The position numbers and the translations under genes are program-made. This document shows positions 51,323 to 59,426 of a stretch of 64,000 nt of DNA, piece by piece (within the stretch, counting starts at the first letter, position 1; each line of letters begins with the position of its first letter). The stretch lies in assembly GCF_028610675.1 (NCBI RefSeq), contig NZ_JAQQWS010000008.1, forward strand, positions 62,001 to 126,000, given 5' to 3'. This DNA comes from Alkalihalobacillus pseudalcaliphilus. GTDB lineage: Bacteria; Bacillota; Bacilli; Bacillales; Bacillaceae_D. The notes beneath the pieces are model-generated. The model saw only the letters and a program-made list of their open reading frames with translations. It was not told the origin of the DNA and made no database searches.

Positions 51323-51413
51323 GCACTGTCCTACTAAGGTCATTGATCGCAAGATGGATGACGAGCTAACTTCACGGCACAAACTATCGCCCATAAGTAA
51401 CTTTCATACAAAA
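51323..51413 (+). repeat. Intergenic repeat copy K (91 bp, near-identical to 3485-3575)
   Basis: Same length as 3485-3575 and about eight differences; ends AACTTTCATACAAAA (51399-51413), 34 bases before the first SEDS start codon. Confidence 0.85.
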
Positions 51414-51447
51414 TAAACTCGAATCCTAAATAGAAAGAGGGGAGGAT

Positions 51448-52602
51448 ATGAAGTATTCATTTATAAAAGACAATGACTGGCTATTGATCTTAACGGTTTT
51501 CCTCCTTGCTACATTTGGCTTAGTTATGGTATTTAGTGCTAGCTATGCTATAGGTATCGCAGAAACAGCGAATTCCGATCCGTATTACTTTATAAAAAGA
51601 CAAATCATGTGGTTTATCATTGCTACATGTGCATTCTTATTCGTGATGCATGTCCCATTTCGTTATTATCGGAACTTATCCGTTATCATCATCATTATCT
51701 CAATCATTTTACTAATCCTTGTGAAAACACCAGGAATAGGTCATACTGTAGGCGGTGCCGAACGCTGGATTCGAATTCCAGGTCTAGGTGTCATTCAACC
51801 TTCAGAGTTTGTAAAGCTAGGAGTTATTATTTACTTAGCTCAGGTTTATACACAAAAACAAGCCTATATTGATAAATTTCTAGTAGGCGTTATGCCACCT
51901 CTCATTATGGTGGGCGTTATATTTGGCTTAATCATGTTACAGCCCGATCTTGGTACCGCAACATCCATTATGGCTGTTGCCATGCTACTAGCCTTTTTCT
52001 CAGGAGCAAAATTCCGACATTTATTAGGACTAGCAATAGTAGGGGTTTCCGTATTTGTCTTTTTTGTTCGTTCCGAAGAATATCGAATGCAAAGAATTAC
52101 AGGGTTTATGGATCCCTTTGCCGATATGTGGGGAGAAGGATATCATCTTGTTCAATCTTACATAGCTATTGCTCATGGAGGTTTAACCGGAACCGGTCTA
52201 GGACAAGGTGTACAGAAATTATTATATCTACCAGAGGCACATACGGATTTTATTTTAGCGGTCGTGGCAGAAGAATTAGGGATATTAGGAGTACTTTTTA
52301 TTTTTGTATGTTATGCGATTATTATATTCCGCGGTGTAGTCATCGGTACAAAGAGTCGGTCACCATTTGGTAGCCTATTAGCTTTTGGAATCGTCTTTTT
52401 AATGGCAATTCAAATTGTCTTTAATGTAGGTGCGGTGACAGGATTATTACCGATAACAGGGGTTACCCTTCCATTAGTTAGTAATGGCGGCTCATCTTTA
52501 CTCGTAACCTTTATAGGTTTAGCTATTATTGCGAACATATCAAGGAATAATAAAAGGCAAAAACGAAATATGGAAAATGTGGAGGAACAAGTTCCAGCTT
52601 AA
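51448..52602 (+). CDS. SEDS-family peptidoglycan glycosyltransferase 1 (FtsW/RodA/SpoVE)
   Basis: 384 residues with about ten hydrophobic helices. IQPSEFVKLGVIIYLA and GLGQGVQKLLYLPEAHTDFI carry the family signatures; the Asp of the HTDFI element is the proposed catalytic residue. TGLLPITGVTLPLVSNGGSS is the C-terminal FtsW/RodA signature. Polymerises lipid II in the membrane, normally with a class B PBP that is not encoded here. Very close to a second SEDS gene (13 bases to its possible upstream start). Whether it is the divisome, elongasome or sporulation member cannot be told. Likely promoter region holds a SEDS relic and repeat copy K. Confidence 0.88.
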   Translation: MKYSFIKDNDWLLILTVFLLATFGLVMVFSASYAIGIAETANSDPYYFIKRQIMWFIIATCAFLFVMHVPFRYYRNLSVIIIIISIILLILVKTPGIGHTVGGAERWIRIPGLGVIQPSEFVKLGVIIYLAQVYTQKQAYIDKFLVGVMPPLIMVGVIFGLIMLQPDLGTATSIMAVAMLLAFFSGAKFRHLLGLAIVGVSVFVFFVRSEEYRMQRITGFMDPFADMWGEGYHLVQSYIAIAHGGLTGTGLGQGVQKLLYLPEAHTDFILAVVAEELGILGVLFIFVCYAIIIFRGVVIGTKSRSPFGSLLAFGIVFLMAIQIVFNVGAVTGLLPITGVTLPLVSNGGSSLLVTFIGLAIIANISRNNKRQKRNMENVEEQVPA

Positions 52603-52636
52603 CATAGATGGGTAGTTGTTTCGTTTGGAGGGAACA

Positions 52637-53812
52637 ATGAAGGAACAAAAAACAAGCCTACAACAAATTGATTATACGACATTGTTTTTGTTGTTCGTGC
52701 TGATGTGTTTTAGCTTAGTTGCGATATACAGTGCGGCAGGGCAGTATCATACCGATCCTTTCTTTTATGTACAGAGACAGGTAATCTTTTATGTAGGTGG
52801 TTTTATCATTATGATCGTGATGATGGTAATGGATTATGACCTATTTAAAAATTTTACCATTCCTCTTTATATTATCGGTATGATCTTACTTATTTTAGTC
52901 GAAACCCCTTTAGGTGTTTTTCGTAATGGGGCACAGCGCTGGGTAGACTTAGGTTTTACAACGATTCAGCCCTCGGAATTTATGAAGGTTATTCTTGTAT
53001 TAACGTTAGCTCATTTACTTTACCGTATTACGGTTTCGAGGCGAAGTCATGATATTAAAACAGACTTACTTATTTTAGGGAAAATCTTAGCGGTCGGTTT
53101 ACCACCCTTTTTCCTTATACTTAAACAACCTGATTTAGGAACAGCCTTAGTTATTGCTGCTCTAATAGCTACAATTATTTTAGTTTCGGGTATTGGCTGG
53201 AGGATTATTTTATCTTTAGTTGGTCTTGTGTTTATGGGGTTAGCAGCGTTAGTGTGGCTTCATAATCATCACCCAGAATTATTCTTTTTCTTTATTGAAG
53301 ATCATCAGCTATCGAGGATTTACGGTTGGCTAGACCCATATGGTACATCAGGGGCTGAAGGTTATCAGCTTGTGGAGGCATTAAAGGGTATTGGATCAGG
53401 TCAGCTGTATGGTTCAGGGTTCTTACAAGGGGTTCAAACTCAAAGTGACACAATTCCGGAGATTCATACCGATTTTATCTTCACAGTGATTGGAGAAGAA
53501 TTTGGTTTTATCGGAGCGACGATTTTGCTTGTAACCTATTTCTTTTTGTTTTACCGGATGGTTATTATCGCTTTGACATGTAATAACTTATTTGGTACCT
53601 ATTTAGTGGCTGGTATTATCGGATTATTTGTTTTCCAGATTTTCCAAAATATCGCGATGACGGTTGGGTTAATGCCAATAACGGGTCTTGCTCTTCCATT
53701 TATCAGTTATGGAGGAACGGCACTTATTACGAATATGGTTGCCATGGGCATCGTGATGAATGTCAATATGAGAACGAAGCACTATATGTTTGAAAGTGAT
53801 GAATTAGAGTAG
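52637..53812 (+). CDS. SEDS-family peptidoglycan glycosyltransferase 2 (FtsW/RodA/SpoVE)
   Basis: 391 residues from the ATG at 52637 with TGGAGGGAACA upstream, 34 bases after the first SEDS gene, so co-transcription is expected. Signatures: TIQPSEFMKVILVLTLA, LKQPDLGTALVIAALI, GFLQGVQTQSDTIPEIHTDF (same HTDF active element) and LMPITGLALPFISYGGTA. Divergent from its neighbour in most of the length, so the duplication is old. Its 3' end matches the relic at 50982. Followed by an imperfect hairpin terminator (53811-53852). Confidence 0.88.
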   Translation: MKEQKTSLQQIDYTTLFLLFVLMCFSLVAIYSAAGQYHTDPFFYVQRQVIFYVGGFIIMIVMMVMDYDLFKNFTIPLYIIGMILLILVETPLGVFRNGAQRWVDLGFTTIQPSEFMKVILVLTLAHLLYRITVSRRSHDIKTDLLILGKILAVGLPPFFLILKQPDLGTALVIAALIATIILVSGIGWRIILSLVGLVFMGLAALVWLHNHHPELFFFFIEDHQLSRIYGWLDPYGTSGAEGYQLVEALKGIGSGQLYGSGFLQGVQTQSDTIPEIHTDFIFTVIGEEFGFIGATILLVTYFFLFYRMVIIALTCNNLFGTYLVAGIIGLFVFQIFQNIAMTVGLMPITGLALPFISYGGTALITNMVAMGIVMNVNMRTKHYMFESDELE

Positions 53813-53852
53813 AGTTGCTAATCGTTTTGATTATCAGCTCTTTCTTTTTCAA
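53811..53852 (+). terminator. Terminator after the tandem SEDS genes
   Basis: AGAGTTGCTAATC / GATTATCAGCTCT imperfect stem followed by TTCTTTTTC. Confidence 0.65.
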
Positions 53853-53948
53853 AAAAAGGCAAGTTTTACAAGGGTGATGGAGTAGTTAGCAGCTTCTTAA
53901 CATAAAGCCCTTACTGGCAGTTAACAAGAATGACGTAGGGGGATATAG

Positions 53949-54668
53949 ATGATTAGGATAGATAAATTACTTGCGAATATGGGTTATGGCTCAAGAAAAG
54001 AAGTAAAGCCATTATTTAAAAAAGGTAAGGTTTTCGTGAACGACCAAATCGTGAAAGATCCTTCCATAAAGGTGGATCCCGAGAAAGAAAAGGTTCAAGT
54101 GGATGGTCAGGAAGTCGAATATAAACCGTATATTTATGTCATGATGAATAAACCTAAAGGAGTGATTTGTGCAACGCATGACAAGCTTCATCGAACTGTC
54201 ATTGACCTATTGGATGAGGATTTACAAAGCATTTACGCGCCTTTTCCAGTCGGGCGATTAGATAAAGATACAGAAGGGTTATTATTATTGACGAATGACG
54301 GTGATTTCTCTCATGCCTTGATGTCACCAAGAAAACATGTCACCAAGCAGTATTGGGCGAAAATAAGAGGAAGAGTAAACGAAGAAGATCAAAAGGCTTT
54401 CCGAGAAGGAGTTAAGTTGGATGATGGCTATATGACGAAACCTGGTGAATTAGTGATTGTAGATAGTAATGAGACATCCGAAATTTTATTAACGATTTCG
54501 GAAGGGAAGTTTCATCAAGTAAAAAGAATGTTTCTAGCTCGAGATAAAGAAGTAACTGAATTAAAACGGTTAAAAGTGGGAGCGTTAGAATTGGATTCGA
54601 ATCTAAAGCTCGGAGATTACCGTGAATTGACGGAGCAGGAGAAGCAATTATTAGTTGGTAAACGATAA
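53949..54668 (+). CDS. ytzG: RsuA/RluB-family pseudouridine synthase (YtzG-like)
   Basis: 239 residues. S4 domain first (MIRIDKLLANMGYGSRKEV...VFVNDQIVKD), then the pseudouridine synthase domain with catalytic Asp in FPVGRLDKDTEGLLLLTN and the family motif YVMMNKPKGVICATHD. Converts uridine to pseudouridine in rRNA; small-subunit versus large-subunit target is not decided here (RsuA-like length). In B. subtilis ytzG follows ytgP directly; here the two SEDS genes lie between. GTAGGGGG precedes the ATG. Confidence 0.88.
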   Translation: MIRIDKLLANMGYGSRKEVKPLFKKGKVFVNDQIVKDPSIKVDPEKEKVQVDGQEVEYKPYIYVMMNKPKGVICATHDKLHRTVIDLLDEDLQSIYAPFPVGRLDKDTEGLLLLTNDGDFSHALMSPRKHVTKQYWAKIRGRVNEEDQKAFREGVKLDDGYMTKPGELVIVDSNETSEILLTISEGKFHQVKRMFLARDKEVTELKRLKVGALELDSNLKLGDYRELTEQEKQLLVGKR

Positions 54669-54715
54669 GGAAGAATAAAAAAACGATCAAGCATTGCACG
54701 TACATGAAAGCAGTT

Positions 54716-54747
54716 GAAACCCAGCCTTTAATAAAAGACTGGGTTTC
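54716..54747. terminator. Bidirectional terminator
   Basis: GAAACCCAG / CTGGGTTTC stem with loop between the convergent ytzG and ytzE-like genes. Confidence 0.85.
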
Positions 54748-54757
54748 TATTCAAGCA

Positions 54758-54976
54758 TTATGAGATCCGAATTTTTTTCTTTGTGACGCTCCATTTTCCT
54801 CGAGTAGGACTTTCAACAAGCTTATTGTACTCTAATACATTGAGATCTCGTTGGATCGTCCGCTGCGTAATCCCGAACTCTTCAACTAATTCATTCGTCG
54901 TGACGGTGCCCCTTTGTTTGATGTAGAGGTAGATGGATTTAATTCGAGTCAGCATACGATCAGTTGAAGTATTCAA
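54758..54976 (-). CDS. ytzE: DeoR-type HTH regulator (YtzE-like), 72 residues
   Basis: A single winged-helix domain: ARIKSIYLYIKQRGTVTTNE region then ELVEEFGITQRTIQRDLNVL, typical of the DeoR-type HTH, and nothing else; lacks a sugar-binding domain. TTG at 54976 is chosen because AAAGGTG lies 8 bases upstream; ATG at 54955 is an alternative. YtzE of B. subtilis is the same size. Regulon unknown. Confidence 0.8.
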   Translation of the reverse strand: MNTSTDRMLTRIKSIYLYIKQRGTVTTNELVEEFGITQRTIQRDLNVLEYNKLVESPTRGKWSVTKKKIRIS

Positions 54977-54988
54977 ATAACCACTCAC

Positions 54989-55170
54989 CTTTCATAATTG
55001 AGTCTAGTCTTTACAAGATGTGTATGTAGCAAGTTGCTACGACATGCAGACTTATGACTAATTGACCGGAATATAGTGACAAGGGATTCATGTAGGCTAC
55101 CCGATGCTGCTGAAGCAAAGCGACCGGGTGTTCCATAATAATAAGTCAAAATAGTAGTGTGATGAAGTTT
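54989..55170. other. GC-richer intergenic block of unknown nature
   Basis: Contains the near-palindrome GTAGCAAGTTGCTAC (55026-55040) and CTACCCGATGCTGC...CGACCGGGTG. A 79-codon minus-strand frame crosses it but has no ribosome site and looks translated from a structured repeat. Possibly a second repeat family with one copy in the window. The remaining 130 bases to pepV are A/T-rich. Confidence 0.4.
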
Positions 55171-55301
55171 CGTGTTGTAGGGATATGCTAATACTATTAT
55201 TGGTTCAAAAATAAAACCAATCACCCTCGTTTGGTATAGTGTACACCATTTTCAAAAAACAATCAAAACTTTTGGCACATTCATTAACAAGGAGAATCGA
55301 T

Positions 55302-56702
55302 ATGTCAACGATAAATTGGAAGTTAGAGGTAGAAAAATATCATAAAGAGTTAATAGAAAGAACACAGGATTTCCTACAAATACCAAGCGTTTTGGATGAA
55401 AGTACAAGTAAAAAAGGTCAACCATTTGGAGTAGAAATTGGTAAAGCGTTGGACTTTATATTAGAAATAGGAAAAAAAGATGAATTTTTTGTAAAGAATG
55501 TTGACGGTTATGCAGGAGTTATTGAATTAGGAGAAGGAAAAGATATGATAGGAGTCCTAGGTCATTTGGATGTAGTTCCTGCTGGTAAAGGTTGGGATTA
55601 TCCTCCTTTTGGGGCACCGTTAGAAAATGGCAGAATTTATGCACGTGGTGCAATGGATGATAAAGGACCAACAATGGCTGCTTATTTTGCAATGAAAATT
55701 ATTAAAGAGTTAAAACTGCCATTATCCAAAAGAATTCGCTTAATTATTGGTACAGATGAGGAAAGCGACTGGCGGTGTGTGGAGTATTATCAAAAGCATG
55801 AGGAAATGCCAAGCTTTGGAATCGCCCCTGATGCTGACTTTCCTATTATTAATGCAGAAAAAGGCTTATTAGACGTTGAATTACAATTTAAAGGAGATAG
55901 CGATTGTCAATCAAATTTGGAGCTCATTGAGTTTAATAGCGGAGAACGTTTGAATATGGTACCTGATACAGCCCGTGCTTCGATAATAGCTGGGACTTCA
56001 GAAGATCAGGTTCGATTAAAATTTGAGAGATGGCTATCAGAATCCGAATACCTCGGACGAGCATATGTGGAAGGAGAGCACTTAATTTTACAATGTGAAG
56101 GCGTATCAGTCCATGGTTCAACTCCTGAAAAAGGTATCAATGCCGGCTTGCTATTAACTGAATTTTTATTGACATTATCTTTACAAGAGCGAGCGGAACA
56201 ATACCTATCGTTTATAAACGAATATATAGATTCGGATGGTCAAAAACTGAATATTGCCTGTAGTGACAGCGTTTCAGGTGCTTTAACAGTGAATGCTGGA
56301 ATTTTTAATTTTTCTAAAGAAGAAGGCATCATTGGGTTAAACATTCGAGTTCCTGTTGAAGTGCCGATGGATAAAGCTTTGTTTGCTATAAAGCAACAAG
56401 CAGAAGAATTATCCTTTACTTGTCAGGTGAAGAGCGAAATGAACGCTAATTTTGTATCTGAACAAGAGGAAGAAATTCGAATTCTTCAATCCGTATATGA
56501 GAGGCAGACCGGACAACAAGCTGTATTATTATCAACAGGTGGAGCAACATACGCAAGAGCCTTAGAAAAAGGTGTCGCTTTTGGTGCTCAATTTCCTGGT
56601 AGGGAAGATTTAGCCCATCAAAAAAATGAATATATCATCGTAGAAGACTTATTAAAGATGACGGCTATTTACGCAGAGGCCTTATACGAACTAGCCAAAT
56701 AA
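55302..56702 (+). CDS. pepV: Dipeptidase, M20 family (PepV/YtjP)
   Basis: 466 residues from the ATG at 55302 (AAGGAG 7 bases upstream). Zinc site: His in GVLGHLDVVPAG, Asp in ARGAMDDKGP, Glu pair in GTDEESDW, Asp in APDADFPIINAEKG. The dimerisation/lid domain lies between about 190 and 380, and LSTGGATYARALEKGVAFG is the C-terminal zinc part. Cleaves dipeptides in the cytosol; YtjP in B. subtilis is the same protein. It lies next to cysK as in B. subtilis. Confidence 0.92.
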   Translation: MSTINWKLEVEKYHKELIERTQDFLQIPSVLDESTSKKGQPFGVEIGKALDFILEIGKKDEFFVKNVDGYAGVIELGEGKDMIGVLGHLDVVPAGKGWDYPPFGAPLENGRIYARGAMDDKGPTMAAYFAMKIIKELKLPLSKRIRLIIGTDEESDWRCVEYYQKHEEMPSFGIAPDADFPIINAEKGLLDVELQFKGDSDCQSNLELIEFNSGERLNMVPDTARASIIAGTSEDQVRLKFERWLSESEYLGRAYVEGEHLILQCEGVSVHGSTPEKGINAGLLLTEFLLTLSLQERAEQYLSFINEYIDSDGQKLNIACSDSVSGALTVNAGIFNFSKEEGIIGLNIRVPVEVPMDKALFAIKQQAEELSFTCQVKSEMNANFVSEQEEEIRILQSVYERQTGQQAVLLSTGGATYARALEKGVAFGAQFPGREDLAHQKNEYIIVEDLLKMTAIYAEALYELAK

Positions 56703-56716
56703 ACGTAAAAAGTCAA

Positions 56717-56749
56717 AAAGCCAAAGCGTTGGTTAAGCGGCTTTGGCTC
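56717..56749. terminator. Bidirectional terminator pepV / cysK
   Basis: AGCCAAAGC / GCTTTGGCT stem (56717-56746) in the convergent gap. Confidence 0.75.
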
Positions 56750-56759
56750 TTAAGTGTTA

Positions 56760-57701
56760 TTATTCATTATCTTCATAGTTAAAGAGGTCTGTGGATAGAT
56801 AACGTTCACCTGTGTCACAGGCAATCGTAATGACAATTTGGTCATTTGGTAAATTTTTGGCTACTTCCATAGCAGCATAACATGCGGCACCAGAAGAAGG
56901 GCCAACTAGAATGCCTTCTTTTTTAGCTAAGGATCTTACCGTTTCATAAGCATCTTCATCAGAAATTTTTAATATTTCATCATATACATCTGTATTAAGA
57001 ATAGGAGGAATAAATCCAGGGCTTGTCCCAACCAATTTGTGAGGTCCTGGTCTTCCTCCTGATAAGACGGGTGAACCTAGAGGCTCTACGACTTTTACAA
57101 GAAGTTCAGGATAAAATTTCTTGAGCTCTTCACCAGTACCAGTAATGGTTCCACCAGTCCCAGAAGCTGCGACAAAAGCCGCAAGCGGTTTGCCAATTTC
57201 TTTAACGGCTTCTTGTATTTCGATGGCCGTTGTTTTCCTATGAGCATCAGGATTTGCTTGATTTTTGAATTGCATCGGTAAAAAACTATTCGGGATTTCT
57301 TGTTGCAAGGCATAGGCTCTATCAATAGCTCCAGGCATCTTAAGGTTACCATCGGTTAAGACAACCTCTGCACCATAAGCTTTCAAAAGGTTAATTCTTT
57401 CTTTAGACATCGTATCAGGCATGACAATCATTGCCCGGTAACCTCTCGCTGCTGCGTTCATAGCTAAACCGATGCCTGTATTACCCGATGTTGGTTCGAT
57501 GATTGTGGAACCAGGCGTAATTAGTCCTTGCTTTTCTGCCTCAACAATCATATTAAAGGCAGCACGATCTTTCACGCTACCACTAGGGTTTTGCATTTCA
57601 AGTTTTAAATAAACAGTCGCACCATGTGGGGATGTCACCCGATTTAAGCGTAATAAAGGTGTATCACCAATTAATTGTGCCATGTTCGTTACTACCTTCA
57701 T
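56760..57701 (-). CDS. cysK: Cysteine synthase A (O-acetylserine thiol-lyase), YtkP-like
   Basis: 313 residues. Fold-type II PLP enzyme: Schiff-base Lys in NPSGSVKDRAAFNM, TSGNTGIGLA binding the substrate carboxylate, and GTGGTITGTGEELK binding the cofactor phosphate; SPVLSGGRPGPHKLVG... are typical of the CysK/YtkP group. Makes cysteine from O-acetylserine and sulfide in the cytosol. The position beside pepV fits B. subtilis ytkP, a paralogue of cysK. Monocistronic with ACGAAGGAAGTG upstream. Confidence 0.92.
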   Translation of the reverse strand: MKVVTNMAQLIGDTPLLRLNRVTSPHGATVYLKLEMQNPSGSVKDRAAFNMIVEAEKQGLITPGSTIIEPTSGNTGIGLAMNAAARGYRAMIVMPDTMSKERINLLKAYGAEVVLTDGNLKMPGAIDRAYALQQEIPNSFLPMQFKNQANPDAHRKTTAIEIQEAVKEIGKPLAAFVAASGTGGTITGTGEELKKFYPELLVKVVEPLGSPVLSGGRPGPHKLVGTSPGFIPPILNTDVYDEILKISDEDAYETVRSLAKKEGILVGPSSGAACYAAMEVAKNLPNDQIVITIACDTGERYLSTDLFNYEDNE

Positions 57702-57888
57702 AACGTTTCACTTCCTTTAAACTAGTCATGTTATTTTACCATAAGGTACCGAATATAAACAAAGGTACAGTCGCCAGACAGGTCTAGCAGCCAACATCCA
57801 CACGTTATTACCCTCAATAAAATGGTCGTCTATAATTTTTTATTTTTTTGCCGATATAACGATCAACTTATAAATGGTGGAGGTAGCC

Positions 57889-58809
57889 ATGGCTCATTTA
57901 ATAAAATTAGCAGATTATGTGTCTCGATATCAAGGGGAATTCAACCAGTATGTTAACCAATTTACACGTAAGAAAAAAGAACATTGGTATTATATCAAGA
58001 CCGAATGGGAACAAAGTCAATGGCGAAAGCCAGACCAGATGGTCATGGAAGAATCAAGCCCAATTAATCATAAAAAGTTAAATCCGTTTATGAAAAAATT
58101 AAAGAAATTAACTCATTTTATACAACAACAAACAACGACAGACTTAGACCCTAAAGAAGCTTCAGAGAACCAATTGCAAAGAAAGAGAGAGGAATTTCTC
58201 GATTTAATGTTTGAATCACAAATGACTTGGGCAAGCTCTTCTTTAGGTGAGCGCTCCAATTTAGATTCATTCTACTTTGGAGATAAGCACCTAAAGTCAT
58301 TTTGTACACGTATACCAGACAACTTCTTTTTGCTTTATCACCCGACTTTTTTTGTGAAAAATGCGGAAGTGGAGATGGAGGTAATAGTCATTAGTCCCTC
58401 CGAAATTTATTGTGTAACGATTCTTGAGGGCGAAAATCTAAGTGTATTTGAAGCAAGCTCAGAGAGGTTTTGGATAGAGTATATTCATCAGAAACAACAA
58501 AAACGTCTAAGCCCTTTACTAAGCTTATCAAGAATGTCTAATGTCATTCAGTACATATTAAAAAAAGAACAACTGTCATTTCCCATTCGCAAAGTTGTCT
58601 TATCTCCAGAAAGTATGATTGATAATAAACTTCAGGGCTCAACAGTTGAATTCGTTGATAAAAGAAACTATAAACAATGGATGGACAAACTTACGAAGAC
58701 ATCATCTCCAATTAAAAGAACACAATGTGACCTTGCTCTTATACTTTTATCTTATTGCCAAACAAAAATTGTTGAAAATGGCGATGAAGTGGAAGAATTT
58801 CATGAATAG
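57889..58809 (+). CDS. YtlQ-like protein, nuclease-related (NERD-type) region
   Basis: 306 residues from the ATG at 57889 (TGGAGGT upstream). The N-terminal half is charged and probably helical (HWYYIKTEWEQSQWRKP). The middle (about 130-200) has alternating strands with FLLYHPTFFVKNAEVEMEV and IISPSEIYCVTILEG-like sequence, the pattern I associate with the YtlQ/NERD family; this is a weak recognition. Synteny (between cysK and amyX/ytmP) matches B. subtilis ytlQ. Function unknown; cytosolic. Confidence 0.6.
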   Translation: MAHLIKLADYVSRYQGEFNQYVNQFTRKKKEHWYYIKTEWEQSQWRKPDQMVMEESSPINHKKLNPFMKKLKKLTHFIQQQTTTDLDPKEASENQLQRKREEFLDLMFESQMTWASSSLGERSNLDSFYFGDKHLKSFCTRIPDNFFLLYHPTFFVKNAEVEMEVIVISPSEIYCVTILEGENLSVFEASSERFWIEYIHQKQQKRLSPLLSLSRMSNVIQYILKKEQLSFPIRKVVLSPESMIDNKLQGSTVEFVDKRNYKQWMDKLTKTSSPIKRTQCDLALILLSYCQTKIVENGDEVEEFHE

Positions 58810-59011
58810 TAAAAATATCATTAGTATTGAAAAGCAATTATAAAATCTTTATAATGACTAAGTATGTGTCAAATGAATAATGGGTTTTAGTAACTCCTTA
58901 AATGGGTATAGATGGAAAATACAAATCACTTGAGATAGATGCTTTGTGACAAGGGACGGATTATACTCAATTTGGAAATTTGAACGAATGAATGGATGAA
59001 GGAGGGACTAC

Positions 59012-59341
59012 ATGATTAACGGAAGATCGGGTGAAATTCATATCGTTCAGCCTGAAGAATTTTCATGGTCTGTTAGGCGAGTGCCAAACTGGTTAGGTGG
59101 AACTGAGTTTATGTTTGAGATTATCGGTGCAGATGGTTGTGTTAGCTTTGGAGATACCATTTACGAAGCTAAGAGAGGCTTAAAGGAATCCTTGCAGCTT
59201 TGGATCAGAACCAACGGTGAACAATTATTACCAGATACAAATGATGGCGGACAACTCATTTACTTAGAAACAGACATGAATGAAGAAGAGTTTCAATATA
59301 TAAATACAGAACTAAAAATGTTACAAGAAAAGCAGGGCTAA
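59012..59341 (+). CDS. Hypothetical protein, 109 residues
   Basis: AAGGAGGG site 6 bases before the ATG. The sequence (IHIVQPEEFSWSVRRVPNW, FEIIGADGCVSFGDTIYEA and KRGLKESLQLWIRTNGEQ) is beta-rich then helical, with a small acidic tail. No signal peptide or membrane segment. I do not recognise it; the GDTIYEAKRGLKESL segment is reminiscent of HicB-like domains but that is only a resemblance. Closed by a strong terminator. The 200 bases before it are A/T-rich and featureless. Confidence 0.7.
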   Translation: MINGRSGEIHIVQPEEFSWSVRRVPNWLGGTEFMFEIIGADGCVSFGDTIYEAKRGLKESLQLWIRTNGEQLLPDTNDGGQLIYLETDMNEEEFQYINTELKMLQEKQG

Positions 59342-59353
59342 TTCATGTAACTC

Positions 59354-59393
59354 AAAAAACTCAGGTATAGATATTATCTACCTGAGTTTTTTT
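59354..59393. terminator. Bidirectional terminator
   Basis: AAAAAACTCAGGTA / TACCTGAGTTTTTTT stem between the hypothetical gene and convergent purU. Confidence 0.92.
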
Positions 59394-59426
59394 GTGATCT
59401 CATTGGAAATAAAGGTATTTTTTTAG

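Noticed and set aside
54985..55224. 79-codon minus-strand frame upstream of the ytzE-like gene
   Set aside because: No ribosome site, crosses hairpin-rich intergenic DNA and has an improbable composition.
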